The notes: a model not told the origin generated them from the sequence alone. Shown: positions 33,220 to 43,908, numbered from the stretch's first letter. The stretch is 64,000 bases of DNA from Pseudomonadota bacterium (GCA_021845925.1 JAJZUW010000009.1:34178-98177), one strand, 5' to 3'. Translations and numbers: made by a program.

Positions 33220-35466
33220 ATGGGTTTGTCTGACGTACTTAACATCGGCCAAAGTGCGCTTGCAGCTGCCCAGATTGGCCTGCAGGTGACCGGCAACAAC
33301 ATTGCCAATGCGTCCACGCCGGGATACAATCGCGAGACGGTTGTCCAGGCTGAGTCCACGTCGCAGGGGTTTGGTTATGGGTTTCTGGGTAGTGGGGTCA
33401 ACGTGGCTACCGTGCAGCGCATGTATTCATCCTTCGCCACGCAACAGGTCAATTCTGCCCAGGCCAATTCCAGCGGGCTGTCGACGTATTACAGCCAGAT
33501 GCAGCAGATCGACAACATGCTGGGCGATACGACTTCCGGTTTGTCGCCGGACATGCAGTCGTTTTTTTCCGGCGTGCAGACCATGGCCGCCAATCCGTCC
33601 TCGCTGGCGTCGCGCCAGGCCATGCTGGCGGATGCGCAGACTCTGGTCAGCCAGTTCCAGGGTATGGGGGCGCAGCTGGATCAGATGAACCAGTCGGTCA
33701 ACACCCAGATACAGACCAGTATCGGTTCGATCAACAGCATTGCCGCCCAGATTGCCCAGCTCAATGGTGCCATCGCCGCTGCCCAGACTTCGCCCCAGCA
33801 ACCGCCAAATACACTGCTGGACCAGCGTGACCAGCTGGTCAACCAGCTGAATCAGCAGGTGGCGGCTACGGTCGTGCAGGACGGCAATGGCAATGACAAC
33901 GTGTATATCGGCAATGGACAGGCGTTGGTGATCGGCCAGTCCAGTTACCAGTTGTCCACCGCGCAGTCTGCTCTCGATCCGACTCAGCTGGCTGTGGCTT
34001 ATACGGCAAATGGCAAGACCGCAACGTTGCCTGACTCCGCGCTGACTGGCGGGCAACTGGGGGGAGTGCTCAGTTTCCGGGATCTCTCGCTCAACAGTGC
34101 GCAGAACCAGCTTGGCCTGCTGGCCATTGGCATGGGCAATGCATTCAACAATCAGCAGGCGCTTGGCCTGGACCTGAACGGCAAGCCGGGCGCGCCCATG
34201 TTTACTGTGGCCGTGCCACAAGTGTCTGCGGCATCGACCAACCTGGGGACAGGAGCGGTCACTGCCAGTATTTCCGACCCTTCCCAGTTGACTGCGCAGG
34301 ATTACCAGCTGACCTATGACAGCGGTACTTATACGCTGAGCGCTGTGAACGGATCGAAAGTGGCCAGTTTTACTTCCTTTCCGCAAACCATTGATGGTCT
34401 GACCATCAATCTCACCGGAACGCCACAGAACGGCGACACCTTTCTGATCCGGCCGACCGCCAATGGCGCCGATGCCATGTCGCTGGCGCTGACCGATCCG
34501 GCCGGTATCGCGGCGGCGGCACCGATACTGACTTCAACGGTGGCCGACAGTCCGGTCATGTCCGCGGCAACTGCTACCAATACAGGCACGGGACAGATCA
34601 GCAGCGTGGCTCTGGGCAACAACCCGACCTCGCCGCTGTCAGCCACGGTCACGCTGACCTACAACAGCACTGGCAACACCCTGACCGGCTTTCCGGCAAA
34701 CCAACCGGTGACGGTGACCACGCCAGACGGTACGACAACGTCATTTGCCGCAGGCACGCCCGTGACCTATACCTCCGGCAGTACCATCAGCTTTCAGGGA
34801 TTGAGCTTTACGGTCAGCGGAACGCCCGCCAATGGAGATACCTTTACCCTGAGTAATGGCGGTACCGGCCAGATCAGCCCCGGAACGGTGAGTTCGGCCT
34901 ATACCGCATCGCCCCTGGCATCTCCGGTAACGCTGACCTACAATGGAACCACGGGCAACCTGACCGGATTTCCGGCAGCCGATGCGGTAACCGTCACCGT
35001 GGGCGGCTCATCAACCACATATCCGGCTGGTACTCCGGTACCTTATACGGCAGGCGCCAGCATCAGTTTTGGCGGCATGAGTTTCACCATTAACGGAACG
35101 CTGATCAACAACGATACCTTCACCATCGCACCGAACACCAATGCGACCGGTGACAACCGGAATGCGTTGTTGATGGGACAGTTACAGAACAGCAAGACCT
35201 TGTATGGCGGAACGTCGACATTTGCCGGAGGGTATGCGGAGCTGGTCAGCAGCGTGGCCAGCAAAACCAGCGAGCTCAACGTGACCAGTACGTCGGAAAA
35301 CAACGCCCTGAAAGGGTTGCAGCAGACGCAGCAGTCCGTTTCCGGAGTCAATCTGGATCAGGAAGCGACCAATCTCCTGCAATACCAGCAAGCGTATCAG
35401 GCCGCCGGAAAGCTGATGCAGATTGCCAGTCAGTTGTTTAACACGCTGCTTAACGTGAGCGCTTGA
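33220..35466 (+). CDS. flgK: Hook-filament junction protein FlgK (HAP1), enlarged
   Basis: A 748-aa protein, longer than the common 450-650 aa. The conserved N-terminus (SDVLNIGQSALAAAQIGLQV, then NNIANASTPGYNRE) and the C-terminus (SGVNLDQEATNLLQYQQAYQ) identify FlgK. Residues about 456-547 and 548-640 are two copies of one unit, each starting GTGQIS, with VTLTYN.., LTGFPA.., a GTPV-Y-SG run, GLSFTV/GMSFTI and NGDTFT/NNDTFT. A weaker third copy lies before them (about 340-420). These form a Thr/Gly-rich surface insertion. ATG 33220 follows GGAGGAG. FlgN is the likely chaperone. Confidence 0.95.
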   Translation: MGLSDVLNIGQSALAAAQIGLQVTGNNIANASTPGYNRETVVQAESTSQGFGYGFLGSGVNVATVQRMYSSFATQQVNSAQANSSGLSTYYSQMQQIDNMLGDTTSGLSPDMQSFFSGVQTMAANPSSLASRQAMLADAQTLVSQFQGMGAQLDQMNQSVNTQIQTSIGSINSIAAQIAQLNGAIAAAQTSPQQPPNTLLDQRDQLVNQLNQQVAATVVQDGNGNDNVYIGNGQALVIGQSSYQLSTAQSALDPTQLAVAYTANGKTATLPDSALTGGQLGGVLSFRDLSLNSAQNQLGLLAIGMGNAFNNQQALGLDLNGKPGAPMFTVAVPQVSAASTNLGTGAVTASISDPSQLTAQDYQLTYDSGTYTLSAVNGSKVASFTSFPQTIDGLTINLTGTPQNGDTFLIRPTANGADAMSLALTDPAGIAAAAPILTSTVADSPVMSAATATNTGTGQISSVALGNNPTSPLSATVTLTYNSTGNTLTGFPANQPVTVTTPDGTTTSFAAGTPVTYTSGSTISFQGLSFTVSGTPANGDTFTLSNGGTGQISPGTVSSAYTASPLASPVTLTYNGTTGNLTGFPAADAVTVTVGGSSTTYPAGTPVPYTAGASISFGGMSFTINGTLINNDTFTIAPNTNATGDNRNALLMGQLQNSKTLYGGTSTFAGGYAELVSSVASKTSELNVTSTSENNALKGLQQTQQSVSGVNLDQEATNLLQYQQAYQAAGKLMQIASQLFNTLLNVSA

Positions 35467-35476
35467 GGGGTTGATC

Positions 35477-36400
35477 ATGCGAATCAGTACGTCCAGTATC
35501 TACACTCAGGGCGGTAGCCAGATCAGCTACCTGCAGAACCAGGTTTCAACCACCCAGCAGGAAATATCCAGCGGGCAGGCCTATCTCAATCCTGCCGGAA
35601 ATCCGGTCAATGCTTCACAGGCCCTGGTGGTCAGTCAGCAACAGGCTGCCAATACGCAATATGGCAGTAACCGGCAGGCAGCAGAAACATCGCTCAACAT
35701 GGCTGGTAGTGCATTGTCCAGCATGACCACCCTGTTGCAGAGCGTCAATTCGCTGGTGGTCAGCGCCGGCAATCCAGGACTCAATGCGGCTGACCGGAGC
35801 AACATTGCCACCCAGATCAAAAATGACTACAACAGTCTGCTCTCGCTAGCCAATTCGACAGACGGAAACGGTAATTATCTGTTTGGCGGATACCAGAATG
35901 CCAGTCCGCCATTTGTGTCGGCAACTGATGCCAGCGGCAATCCGGTGGTGCAGTATACCGGTGACCAGGGGCAGATCATGGCACAGGTCGGACCCAACCA
36001 GCAGGTGGCCGTCAGCGTGTCTGGCCAGGCAATGCTGCAGTCTGCCGGAACCGATATTTTCAGTACGCTCAATAATCTGACATCCCTGCTCAACAACAAT
36101 ACCCTCACCCCGGCACAGATTACTGCCGGGCTCAGCACAGCCAGTAACGGTATCCAGCAAACCCTGAACAGGGTCGTGCAAACCAGTGCGACGGTGGGCA
36201 GTACCCTGAGTCAGTTGTCGCAACTGGACAGTGCGGGCAGCAGTCTGGACCTCCAGTACAGCCAGAGTCTGTCTACCCTGCAGAATCTCGATTACGCCAA
36301 GGCGATCACCCAGTTGTCCGAACAGACCACCACATTGCAGGCAGCTCAGCAATCTTTCGTAAAAATTGCAAATTTGTCCCTCTTCAATTATATAAACTGA
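35477..36400 (+). CDS. flgL: Hook-filament junction protein FlgL (HAP3)
   Basis: A 307-aa flagellin-like junction protein. The start is MRISTSSIYTQGGSQISYLQ, and the repeated coiled ends include TQQEISSGQAYLNPAGNP and the C-terminal ITQLSEQTTTLQAAQQSF. SDGNG-like core motifs are present as NSTDGNGNYLFGGY. ATG 35477 follows GAGGGG; the TTG in frame just before it is rejected. The last bases overlap a sigma-70-like promoter for cheA. Confidence 0.94.
   Translation: MRISTSSIYTQGGSQISYLQNQVSTTQQEISSGQAYLNPAGNPVNASQALVVSQQQAANTQYGSNRQAAETSLNMAGSALSSMTTLLQSVNSLVVSAGNPGLNAADRSNIATQIKNDYNSLLSLANSTDGNGNYLFGGYQNASPPFVSATDASGNPVVQYTGDQGQIMAQVGPNQQVAVSVSGQAMLQSAGTDIFSTLNNLTSLLNNNTLTPAQITAGLSTASNGIQQTLNRVVQTSATVGSTLSQLSQLDSAGSSLDLQYSQSLSTLQNLDYAKAITQLSEQTTTLQAAQQSFVKIANLSLFNYIN
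36366..36394 (+). promoter_or_regulatory. Sigma-70-type promoter candidate for the chemotaxis operon
   Basis: TTGCAA-N17-TATATA lies in the last codons of flgL, about 100 bases before the cheA ATG. The local A/T content is higher than around it. No sigma-28 match was seen before cheA. An FlhDC site upstream would fit class II control but cannot be judged by eye. Confidence 0.55.
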
Positions 36401-36492
36401 TAAGATGAACCAGCGTATTTCGTGGACAACGTCAATAACACGGGATGCGCTGAGACAAACGACAGAAGCAAGCCAGGTCTTGGAGGGGATAG

Positions 36493-38505
36493 ATGAACGA
36501 TGACTTGAGTCAGTTTTATCAGGTATTTTTTGATGAAGCGGCTGAGTTGCTGGCAGAAAAAGAAAGACTGCTCCTCGGTATTGATATTGAAAATCCCTCG
36601 TCCGAAGAGCTGAATGCGATTTTTCGCGCGGCGCATTCCATCAAGGGTGGTGCTGCCACTTTTGGCTTTACGGATATCAGCGAATTCACCCATGTGCTGG
36701 AATCGCTGCTCGACAAGATACGTCGGGGAGAAATGCCGCTGACGGCCGAGCATGTCGATACCTTTCTGGCTGCAAAAGACGTTATTGCCATGTTGCTGGG
36801 CGGGCATCATGTTGGCAGTCCGGTTGACCGGCAGCAGGTGGCCGAAGTCAGCCAGCGCCTGAATGCCCTGGCGGACGAGAACGGCGCGTCGGCCCCACAG
36901 CCTGTGGCAGCGGCTGCTGCTGCAGTTCCGGCTGCGGAGCCGGTTCCTGAACCAGTCAGCCAGCCGTTACCAGCCGGGACCATGCGCAAGATACGCATCG
37001 AATTGCCGGAAACGTCCGACAAGGATATTGCCGGGCTGACCACCGAACTCGGGTTTCTGGGTACGCTGGATGTGTTGCGCCAGCCCGATGGCCGGGTTGC
37101 GTTCAGCTTGCTGACCGACCAGAGCCTGCAGGATGTCACCGCAGTCTGCTCGTTTGTGGTCGATGAAACAAAACTGAAGATATCTGAATCGGCTGCTGGC
37201 GAACCCGCGCCGGCGACAGAGCCTGAACCGGCGGCTGTCGGAGTGGCGCCGCCCAGTGCTCCGACTGTTGCCCCAGTCGCACAGGTGGCGGCCGAAGTGG
37301 ACAGACGCGTCGCCAAGCGCGATACCCCGGCGCCCGCCAGTCATGAATCCAGTTCGATTCGTGTGAATATCGAAAAAGTGGATCTGCTGATCAACCTGGT
37401 TGGCGAGCTGGTCATCACCCAGGCCATGATAGCCCAGCGCGGAGCAGACCTTGACCCTGTTCACCACGAAGCCCTGCTGAACAATTTTGCCCAGCTGGCA
37501 AGAAATACCCGCGATCTGCAGGAATCGGTGATGTCCATTCGCATGATCCAGATGGATTATGTGTTTTCCAGGTTCCCGCGCATGGTGCGCGAACTGGCCA
37601 CAAAACTGGGCAAGAAGGTCGATTTCATTACCCAGGGCGCTTCAACGGAACTGGACAAGGGACTCATCGAGCGCATCATTGACCCGCTGACCCATCTGGT
37701 GCGCAACAGTATTGACCATGGCATCGAATCGCCGGAGAAGCGTCGTCAGGCCGGCAAGGCCGAGGCGGGGCGCATCGTGCTTTCCGCTTCGCACCAGGGT
37801 GGTAACATCGTCATTGAAGTGACCGATGACGGCGGCGGCCTGCACCGCGATCGCATTCTCGACAAGGCCAGGCAAAATGGCTTGCCGGTGTCCGATTCGA
37901 TGACCGACGAAGAAGTCTGGCAGCTGATCTTCATGCCTGGATTCTCGACTGCGGAAGCCATTACCGACATCTCGGGACGCGGCGTTGGCATGGATGTGGT
38001 GCGTCGCAACATTGCCGACATGGGTGGCACCGTTGAAATCCGTTCGGTGTTTGGCCAGGGATCGACGATCCGCATTTCGGTTCCGCTGACCCTGGCAATC
38101 CTGGACGGCATGTCGGTCAAGGTCGGTGAAGAAGTCTACATCGTGCCGCTGGCCTACGTGGTCGAATCACTGCAACCCAGTGCCGGTGATCTGAAGGAAG
38201 TGGCTGGTCAGGGACGGTTGATCAAGGTGCGGGACGATTATCTGCCGCTGGTGTATCTGTACGAGCTGTTCAGTATCGAGCCGCATTTTGCGGATCCTAC
38301 CGAAAGCATTGTGCTGGTGCTCGGCGTGGACGACAGAAAATTTGCCCTGCTGGTCGATACCCTGGTTGGTCAGCAACAGGTTGTGGTGAAGAATCTGGAA
38401 ACCAATTTCCGCAAAGTGCCCGGTATTTCTGGCGCCACGATACTGGGTGATGGCGGCGTATCGCTGATCCTCGATGTGTCGGCGCTGATGAGAGGGACGG
38501 TCTGA
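36493..38505 (+). CDS. cheA: Chemotaxis histidine kinase CheA
   Basis: A 670-aa kinase that phosphorylates CheY and CheB. The P1 Hpt domain carries phospho-acceptor His48 in IFRAAHSIKGGAATFGF. An Ala/Pro linker leads to a P2-like region (about 165-235). After a second linker come the P3 dimer helices (RVNIEKVDLLINLVGELVITQ), the P4 ATPase with LVRNSIDHGIES (N box), VTDDGGGL (G1) and DISGRGVGMDVVRRNI (G2), and the CheW-like P5 ending SLILDVSALMRG. GGAGGGG precedes ATG 36493. It is the first gene of the che run. Confidence 0.97.
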   Translation: MNDDLSQFYQVFFDEAAELLAEKERLLLGIDIENPSSEELNAIFRAAHSIKGGAATFGFTDISEFTHVLESLLDKIRRGEMPLTAEHVDTFLAAKDVIAMLLGGHHVGSPVDRQQVAEVSQRLNALADENGASAPQPVAAAAAAVPAAEPVPEPVSQPLPAGTMRKIRIELPETSDKDIAGLTTELGFLGTLDVLRQPDGRVAFSLLTDQSLQDVTAVCSFVVDETKLKISESAAGEPAPATEPEPAAVGVAPPSAPTVAPVAQVAAEVDRRVAKRDTPAPASHESSSIRVNIEKVDLLINLVGELVITQAMIAQRGADLDPVHHEALLNNFAQLARNTRDLQESVMSIRMIQMDYVFSRFPRMVRELATKLGKKVDFITQGASTELDKGLIERIIDPLTHLVRNSIDHGIESPEKRRQAGKAEAGRIVLSASHQGGNIVIEVTDDGGGLHRDRILDKARQNGLPVSDSMTDEEVWQLIFMPGFSTAEAITDISGRGVGMDVVRRNIADMGGTVEIRSVFGQGSTIRISVPLTLAILDGMSVKVGEEVYIVPLAYVVESLQPSAGDLKEVAGQGRLIKVRDDYLPLVYLYELFSIEPHFADPTESIVLVLGVDDRKFALLVDTLVGQQQVVVKNLETNFRKVPGISGATILGDGGVSLILDVSALMRGTV

Positions 38506-38557
38506 ACGACTGTCCTGAACGGAACGTGTGTTGCTTGTACGGGAGCATGGCAGATCA

Positions 38558-39049
38558 ATGGAAAATGGCTTGAATCAAATCGTCAGTTCGGATAATCGGG
38601 AATTCCTGGCCTTTACGCTGGGAGCCGAGGAATACGGCATTGATATCCTGCGCGTGCAGGAAATCCGGGGTTATGAACCGCCCACCCGGATTGCCAATGT
38701 GCAGAATTTCATCAAGGGGGTCATCAACCTGCGCGGACTGATCGTGCCAGTGGTGGACCTGCGTCTCAAATTCAGTCTTGGTCAGGCAGAATATACCGAT
38801 CTGACCGTGGTCATCATTCTCAACATCCTTGGCCGGGTGGTCGGCATTGTCGTTGACAGTGTATCGGACGTGACCACCCTGACTCCGGAACAGATCAAAC
38901 CCGCCCCGGCGGTAAGCAGCAGTCTGGATACCGATTATCTGCTGGGGTTGGGCACCATCGATGAACGGATGCTGATTCTGGTGGACATCGAGAAATTGAT
39001 GAGCAGTGAAGAAATGGGTTTGACTGATACGGCTGCCTATAATGCCTGA
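38558..39049 (+). CDS. cheW: Chemotaxis adaptor CheW
   Basis: A 163-aa SH3-like adaptor linking receptors to CheA. It has [51 protein letters not shown] and the family end [23 protein letters not shown] 38558 gives the standard N-terminus with GGGAG upstream. It sits 52 bases after cheA and 49 before the first receptor. Confidence 0.95.
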   Translation: MENGLNQIVSSDNREFLAFTLGAEEYGIDILRVQEIRGYEPPTRIANVQNFIKGVINLRGLIVPVVDLRLKFSLGQAEYTDLTVVIILNILGRVVGIVVDSVSDVTTLTPEQIKPAPAVSSSLDTDYLLGLGTIDERMLILVDIEKLMSSEEMGLTDTAAYNA

Positions 39050-39098
39050 GCGTTTGTCTGGCAGCAAAACAGAAGCAATACAAAAATGAGGTGGAGAT

Positions 39099-40826
39099 AT
39101 GCTCGGTAATCTGAACATCAGGATTCGAGTGACCATGGTGATGGGCGTCATGATTGCCATGATGTTCGTGTTGGGGGGATTTGGCCTGTACGCGAGCAAT
39201 CACAGTGTGGCCGTTCTGGAACAGAAGGTCCTGCGCGACAAGTTTGCCGAAGTGAGTCTCGTGCGGGTCAAGGTGCAGATGGAACTGGCTTATGCGCAAC
39301 TGCTGCAGGCATTGACGCACAACCCGCAGCTGAATGTGGCGAAGGTTCAGGACCATCCCGTGACCGTTCATCTGGACAAGATTGCCGGCATTTATGCCAG
39401 GCTGAACCAATCACTGCAAGACTACCAGAAATATCGCTCGGACGATCCAGGCGAGGCGCGCCTGTTTGAGAACTGGAAAGAAGATACCGCAGGTTTCGGT
39501 GAGGCTGATATCGAGCAGGTGTCCAATCTGATTGCGCAGGGAAAATGGGACGATGCCGAACTGATGTCGGTTACCCGCATCAACAAGCTGTTTCTGAACG
39601 CAGACAAGGATGCGCAGGCCATCAATAGCTATTTGCTCAGGCGGGAACAGGAAAACCAGAAACAGACGGATGAAACGCTGAATCTGATGAATTATCTGTC
39701 TGTGGCGCTGATGCTGCTGGCGGTTGCCGTGGCGACCGTGATGGGCATGTCGATGTCGAAAAGCATTACTGCGCCGCTGCTCAAGGCCGTGGATCTTGCG
39801 CGCAGGGTGGCGGCCGGCGATCTGACCGCGAAACCTGAAATCACGTGCAATGATGAAATAGGCGATCTGCAACGCGCGCTGTTCGAGATGAACCAGAATC
39901 TGACCCGCATTGTGTCGGAAGTCCGCGTGGGTACCGAAAGCATTGCCTCTTCATCGTCCGAAATTGCCAGTGGCAATCTCGATTTGTCCAACCGTACCGA
40001 GGCTCAGGCCGGATCGCTGGAAGAAACTGCTTCCGCAATGGAAGAGCTGACCACGGCCGTGCGACAGAATGCCGAGAATGCCCAGCAGGCAAATGATCTG
40101 GCAACCACGGCATCCGAAGTGGCCGTCAGGGGAGGTGCCGTGGTCTCCGAAGTGGTGCAGACCATGGCAGCCATCAATGAATCGGCGCGCAAGATTGCCG
40201 ACATCATTGGCGTGATTGACGGCATTGCCTTCCAGACCAATATCCTGGCGTTGAATGCCGCAGTGGAGGCAGCGCGCGCTGGCGAACAGGGTCGCGGTTT
40301 TGCGGTGGTGGCGGCCGAAGTGCGCAGTCTGGCACAACGCAGCGCCAATGCGGCCAAGGAAATCAAGGCGTTGATCGACGATTCGGTCGACAAGGTCGAA
40401 ACCGGTAACCGCCAGGCGGACCAGGCGGGATCGACCATGAGCGATGTCGTGACCAGCATCCAGAGTGTCGCCAGAATCATGGGCGACATCACTTCCGCCA
40501 GCAAGGAACAGAGCGCTGGCATTGAACAGATCAACAGCGCCATTGGACACATGGACGAGACAACGCAGCAGAATGCCGCGCTGGTCGAACAGGCAGCGGC
40601 AGCAGCCAAATCCTTGCAGGATCAGGCGCGCAATCTCGAGGAGCTGGTGTTGCGTTTCAAGCTCGAAGGACAGGCCGCCATGCGCCATGCGCCTCGCACC
40701 GTTGCTGCTGCACCCAAGGTTGCCCATGCTGCGGCGACCAGGCCAGCACTGTCCAGACCTGCACCGGCAAGCGAGCGAACTGTTGCCTCGCACCAGTCGG
40801 GCGATGAGGAGTGGGAAGAGTTCTGA
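39099..40826 (+). CDS. Methyl-accepting chemotaxis protein (four-helix sensor)
   Basis: A 575-aa inner-membrane receptor. TM1 (about 10-30) is followed by a periplasmic four-helix region (about 32-195), TM2 (LSVALMLLAVAVATVMGM), a HAMP domain, and the signalling domain with the hairpin tip [48 protein letters not shown]. After an Ala/Pro linker the C-terminus is EEWEEF, a match to the xWxxF pentapeptide that tethers CheR and CheB. A helical methylation region is visible (GSLEETASAMEELT). The ligand is unknown. Confidence 0.94.
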   Translation: MLGNLNIRIRVTMVMGVMIAMMFVLGGFGLYASNHSVAVLEQKVLRDKFAEVSLVRVKVQMELAYAQLLQALTHNPQLNVAKVQDHPVTVHLDKIAGIYARLNQSLQDYQKYRSDDPGEARLFENWKEDTAGFGEADIEQVSNLIAQGKWDDAELMSVTRINKLFLNADKDAQAINSYLLRREQENQKQTDETLNLMNYLSVALMLLAVAVATVMGMSMSKSITAPLLKAVDLARRVAAGDLTAKPEITCNDEIGDLQRALFEMNQNLTRIVSEVRVGTESIASSSSEIASGNLDLSNRTEAQAGSLEETASAMEELTTAVRQNAENAQQANDLATTASEVAVRGGAVVSEVVQTMAAINESARKIADIIGVIDGIAFQTNILALNAAVEAARAGEQGRGFAVVAAEVRSLAQRSANAAKEIKALIDDSVDKVETGNRQADQAGSTMSDVVTSIQSVARIMGDITSASKEQSAGIEQINSAIGHMDETTQQNAALVEQAAAAAKSLQDQARNLEELVLRFKLEGQAAMRHAPRTVAAAPKVAHAAATRPALSRPAPASERTVASHQSGDEEWEEF

Positions 40827-40880
40827 TGCGGTAACATGACCGGATTTCAGTCTGGTCAATAACAATGACGGGAGTGCAAC

Positions 40881-42065
40881 ATGTTGAAAAATCTGAGTAT
40901 CGGCATGCGTCTGGGGTTGGCGTTCGCCCTGGCTTATCTGTTCATGGTTGTCATCGCCCTGGTGGCGCTGTCAGGTTGGTCAATGGCAGTCGAGGCGACC
41001 ATCGGCTTACTGGTGATTGGCGTGGTGTTTGGCGTGATGATTGGCATTGTTTTCGTCCGCAGCATCACAGAGCCATTGCGGCAAGCCGTTGACGTGGCCA
41101 AGCAGATTGCCGAGGGAAATCTGACAGCCAGAATTGATTATGTTGCCGGAGATGCGATTGGCGAGCTGTTCAATGCCTTGCGGGAAATGAATCGCAGTCT
41201 GAATCAGCTGGTGGGAGAAGTGCATTCAGCGAGCGCAGGCATTGCGAATGCAACGGCCGAGATTGCCGCCGGGAATCTTGATCTGTCCAACCGGACAGAG
41301 TCGCAGGCAGCCGCCCTGCAGCACACGACTGGTACCATGAACGATATTACCAGCACCGTTCGGCAGAATGCGGAAAATGCCCTGCTGGCTAGTCAACTCG
41401 CCAATACTGCTTCCGAAGTGGCCGTTCGTGGCGGTGAAGTGGTCACGGAAGTGGTGAATACCATGGGGGCCATCAATGAATCCGCCCGCAAGATTTCCGA
41501 CATCATCGGTGTGATCGATGGTATTGCCTTTCAGACCAATATTCTCGCTCTGAATGCTGCCGTTGAAGCAGCGCGTGCGGGCGAGCAGGGCCGCGGGTTC
41601 GCAGTGGTGGCGGCAGAAGTGCGCAGTCTTGCCCAGCGCAGCGCGGGTGCGGCGAACGAAATCAAGCAGCTGATCAATGATTCGGTTTCCAAAGTCGACA
41701 TGGGTAATGTGCAGGTGGCTCAGGCCGGCAATACCATGAATGAAGTCGTCAGCAGCATCAACCGGGTCACCGAGGTGGTCAACCAGATCAGCCATGCCAG
41801 CAATGAACAGCGCGGTGGCATCGAGGAAATGAACCGTACGATCATGCAGATGGATGAAGTCACACAACAAAATGCTGCCCTGGTGGAAGAGTCCGCCGCA
41901 GCGGCTCGTTCCCTGCAAGACCAGACCGAACATCTGGATCAGCAGATCCGGCGTTTTTCGCTGGCAGACGGACATCTGATTCGCGATATTTCACCGGAAC
42001 CACGTGCTCTGGCTGGCGGGACAGGACGGCGGACCCGCAATCCGCGACTTGGAAAACATGGCTGA
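40881..42065 (+). CDS. Methyl-accepting protein without a periplasmic sensor
   Basis: A 394-aa receptor. Two membrane segments ([23 protein letters not shown] and [20 protein letters not shown]) are separated by only a few residues, where other receptors have 150 or more. HAMP and a full signalling domain with the same tip ([20 protein letters not shown]) follow. The C-terminus RNPRLGKHG lacks the CheR-tethering pentapeptide that both neighbours carry. It is in frame and intact, with a normal ribosome site (GGGAG), so it is probably functional but not a classical ligand receptor. It resembles its neighbours closely enough to suggest duplication and loss. Confidence 0.9.
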   Translation: MLKNLSIGMRLGLAFALAYLFMVVIALVALSGWSMAVEATIGLLVIGVVFGVMIGIVFVRSITEPLRQAVDVAKQIAEGNLTARIDYVAGDAIGELFNALREMNRSLNQLVGEVHSASAGIANATAEIAAGNLDLSNRTESQAAALQHTTGTMNDITSTVRQNAENALLASQLANTASEVAVRGGEVVTEVVNTMGAINESARKISDIIGVIDGIAFQTNILALNAAVEAARAGEQGRGFAVVAAEVRSLAQRSAGAANEIKQLINDSVSKVDMGNVQVAQAGNTMNEVVSSINRVTEVVNQISHASNEQRGGIEEMNRTIMQMDEVTQQNAALVEESAAAARSLQDQTEHLDQQIRRFSLADGHLIRDISPEPRALAGGTGRRTRNPRLGKHG

Positions 42066-42138
42066 CCGGGCTGGTTATCATTTCAATGGCTGATAATGGT
42101 CGCAGGAAGCTGATTCTGGCTGCGGCGTGGAGATAAAA

Positions 42139-43908
42139 ATGATTGGAAATCTGAGTATTCGGGCGCGACTGACGCTGCTGATTGGTTACCTGAGCATTTC
42201 GATGCTGGTGGGCGGTGCAATGGGTATCTACATGCTCACCTTGTCCAACAATTCCTTGCGTGCCATTTACAACGACAGTTTCAGCAAGCTGGAACAGCTG
42301 GATGAGCTGAATCGCACCGTTGACGAAAACCAGTTGCTCTTGCAGCGTCTGCTGGCCGGCAAGCTGTCCGAACAACCAGACAGCGACATGACATGGAATG
42401 CGCTGTTTCAGGAATTCGACGATGGTCGACAGCAGGCCACCCAGATGGCCAAGCGTCTGCAGGCAATGAACTGGGCCGATAACGAGCGGACCATCCTCGA
42501 CCAGATGACCACGGCGCGCCTGCAATACCGCAAATCAGGCATTGATCCGCTGCTGGCAGCGATCAAGTCTGGTGACAAGACAACGGCGCTGGCAATCGAG
42601 CAGGGGCAGTTGCACGAACGTCAGAAAGTCATGACCCGTTATATCAATGCGTTGATCAATTTCGAGCATGCCAGGGCCAGGCAGGCGTATGAACAGGCAC
42701 AGTCCGATTTCGTTCTGCTGCGTGCCCTGGCAATCGTGCTGACGCTGCTTGGAGTCGTCATTGCCATGATTATTGGCTTCTGGATCAGTCGTTCCATTAC
42801 AGGCCCGCTGGGCAAAGCGGTGGAACAGGTCAGACGTGTGGCTTCTGGCGATCTGAGCCAGCGCATCGAGACGGACAACAGTGACAATGAAATCAGTATC
42901 CTGATTCGTGCGGTCTGCAATATGAATGAAAACCTGCATGGCATGGTCGGACAGGTCAGGCAGATTACCGAAGGCATCAACAATGATTCGGCCGGAATTG
43001 CGACAGGCAGTGCCGATCTGGCCCAGCGTATCGAGCAACAGGCACAATCCCTGTCCGGAACGGCATCGGCAATGGCGCAAATAACGGGGACTGTCGAACA
43101 CAACACTGAAAGTGCCCATCATGCCCTGAAGGTGGCCAGTACCACGCGCGAGATCGCCGAAACCGGTGGTCAGACCATGCAGCAAGTGGTGACGACCATG
43201 GCCAAAATCAGCAGCAGTTCGCGCAAGATCGTCGATATCATCAGCGTGATCGAAGGCATTGCATTCCAGACCAATATCCTGGCGCTGAATGCAGCGGTCG
43301 AAGCAGCGCGTGCTGGTGAACAGGGACGCGGATTTGCCGTGGTGGCTGGCGAAGTGCGCAATCTGGCGCAACGCAGTTCCGAAGCCGCAAAGGAAATCAA
43401 GGCATTGATCGACAGTTCGGTGCAGAGCGTCAAGGCGGGATCGGATCTGGTTCAGCAGGCTGGCGATAACATGGAAGAAATTCTGACCGTGGTCGGTCTC
43501 TTTTCCGACATCATGCAGTCGATCTATGATGCATCCAGCCAGCAGAGCAGTGGCATTGCCAGCATCAATCGCTCGGTTTCCGAAATGGACGAGATGACGC
43601 ACAAGAACGCCATGCTGGTTGAAGATGCGGCAGAGGCTGCACGCAACCTGCAGGAACGCGCTACGGCTCTGTACAAGGCCGTCAGTATGTTCAAACTGGC
43701 GTATGCCGGCAGCAACAATACCGCGTCTTCGCGGACGGCACATGCAGGTGCAGAGCCCCGCAATGCCCAGTCGCAGCGGCAGAATCCTCCGCCCAGGAAG
43801 ACGCCTGCGCAACCGGAAAGTCTGGCTGCCAACGAACCACAACCAACGTCCACACAGAAAAAACTGACCGATATCGAGACAGTGGGTGAAGAGTGGGAGG
43901 AATTCTGA
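42139..43908 (+). CDS. Methyl-accepting chemotaxis protein (four-helix sensor)
   Basis: A 589-aa receptor with TM1 ([23 protein letters not shown]), a periplasmic helical domain rich in Gln and Glu (about 34-195), TM2 ([21 protein letters not shown]), HAMP, and a signalling tip [43 protein letters not shown]. It ends VGEEWEEF with the CheR-tethering pentapeptide. The adaptation region [14 protein letters not shown] is more Ala/Gln-rich than in the first receptor. ATG 42139 follows GGAG; the GTG in frame 12 bases earlier is rejected. Confidence 0.94.
   Translation: MIGNLSIRARLTLLIGYLSISMLVGGAMGIYMLTLSNNSLRAIYNDSFSKLEQLDELNRTVDENQLLLQRLLAGKLSEQPDSDMTWNALFQEFDDGRQQATQMAKRLQAMNWADNERTILDQMTTARLQYRKSGIDPLLAAIKSGDKTTALAIEQGQLHERQKVMTRYINALINFEHARARQAYEQAQSDFVLLRALAIVLTLLGVVIAMIIGFWISRSITGPLGKAVEQVRRVASGDLSQRIETDNSDNEISILIRAVCNMNENLHGMVGQVRQITEGINNDSAGIATGSADLAQRIEQQAQSLSGTASAMAQITGTVEHNTESAHHALKVASTTREIAETGGQTMQQVVTTMAKISSSSRKIVDIISVIEGIAFQTNILALNAAVEAARAGEQGRGFAVVAGEVRNLAQRSSEAAKEIKALIDSSVQSVKAGSDLVQQAGDNMEEILTVVGLFSDIMQSIYDASSQQSSGIASINRSVSEMDEMTHKNAMLVEDAAEAARNLQERATALYKAVSMFKLAYAGSNNTASSRTAHAGAEPRNAQSQRQNPPPRKTPAQPESLAANEPQPTSTQKKLTDIETVGEEWEEF

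Noticed and set aside
38547-38557. Earlier ATG before cheW in another frame
   Set aside because: The ATG at 38547 is out of frame with CheW and leads nowhere; the CheW N-terminus fits ATG 38558.
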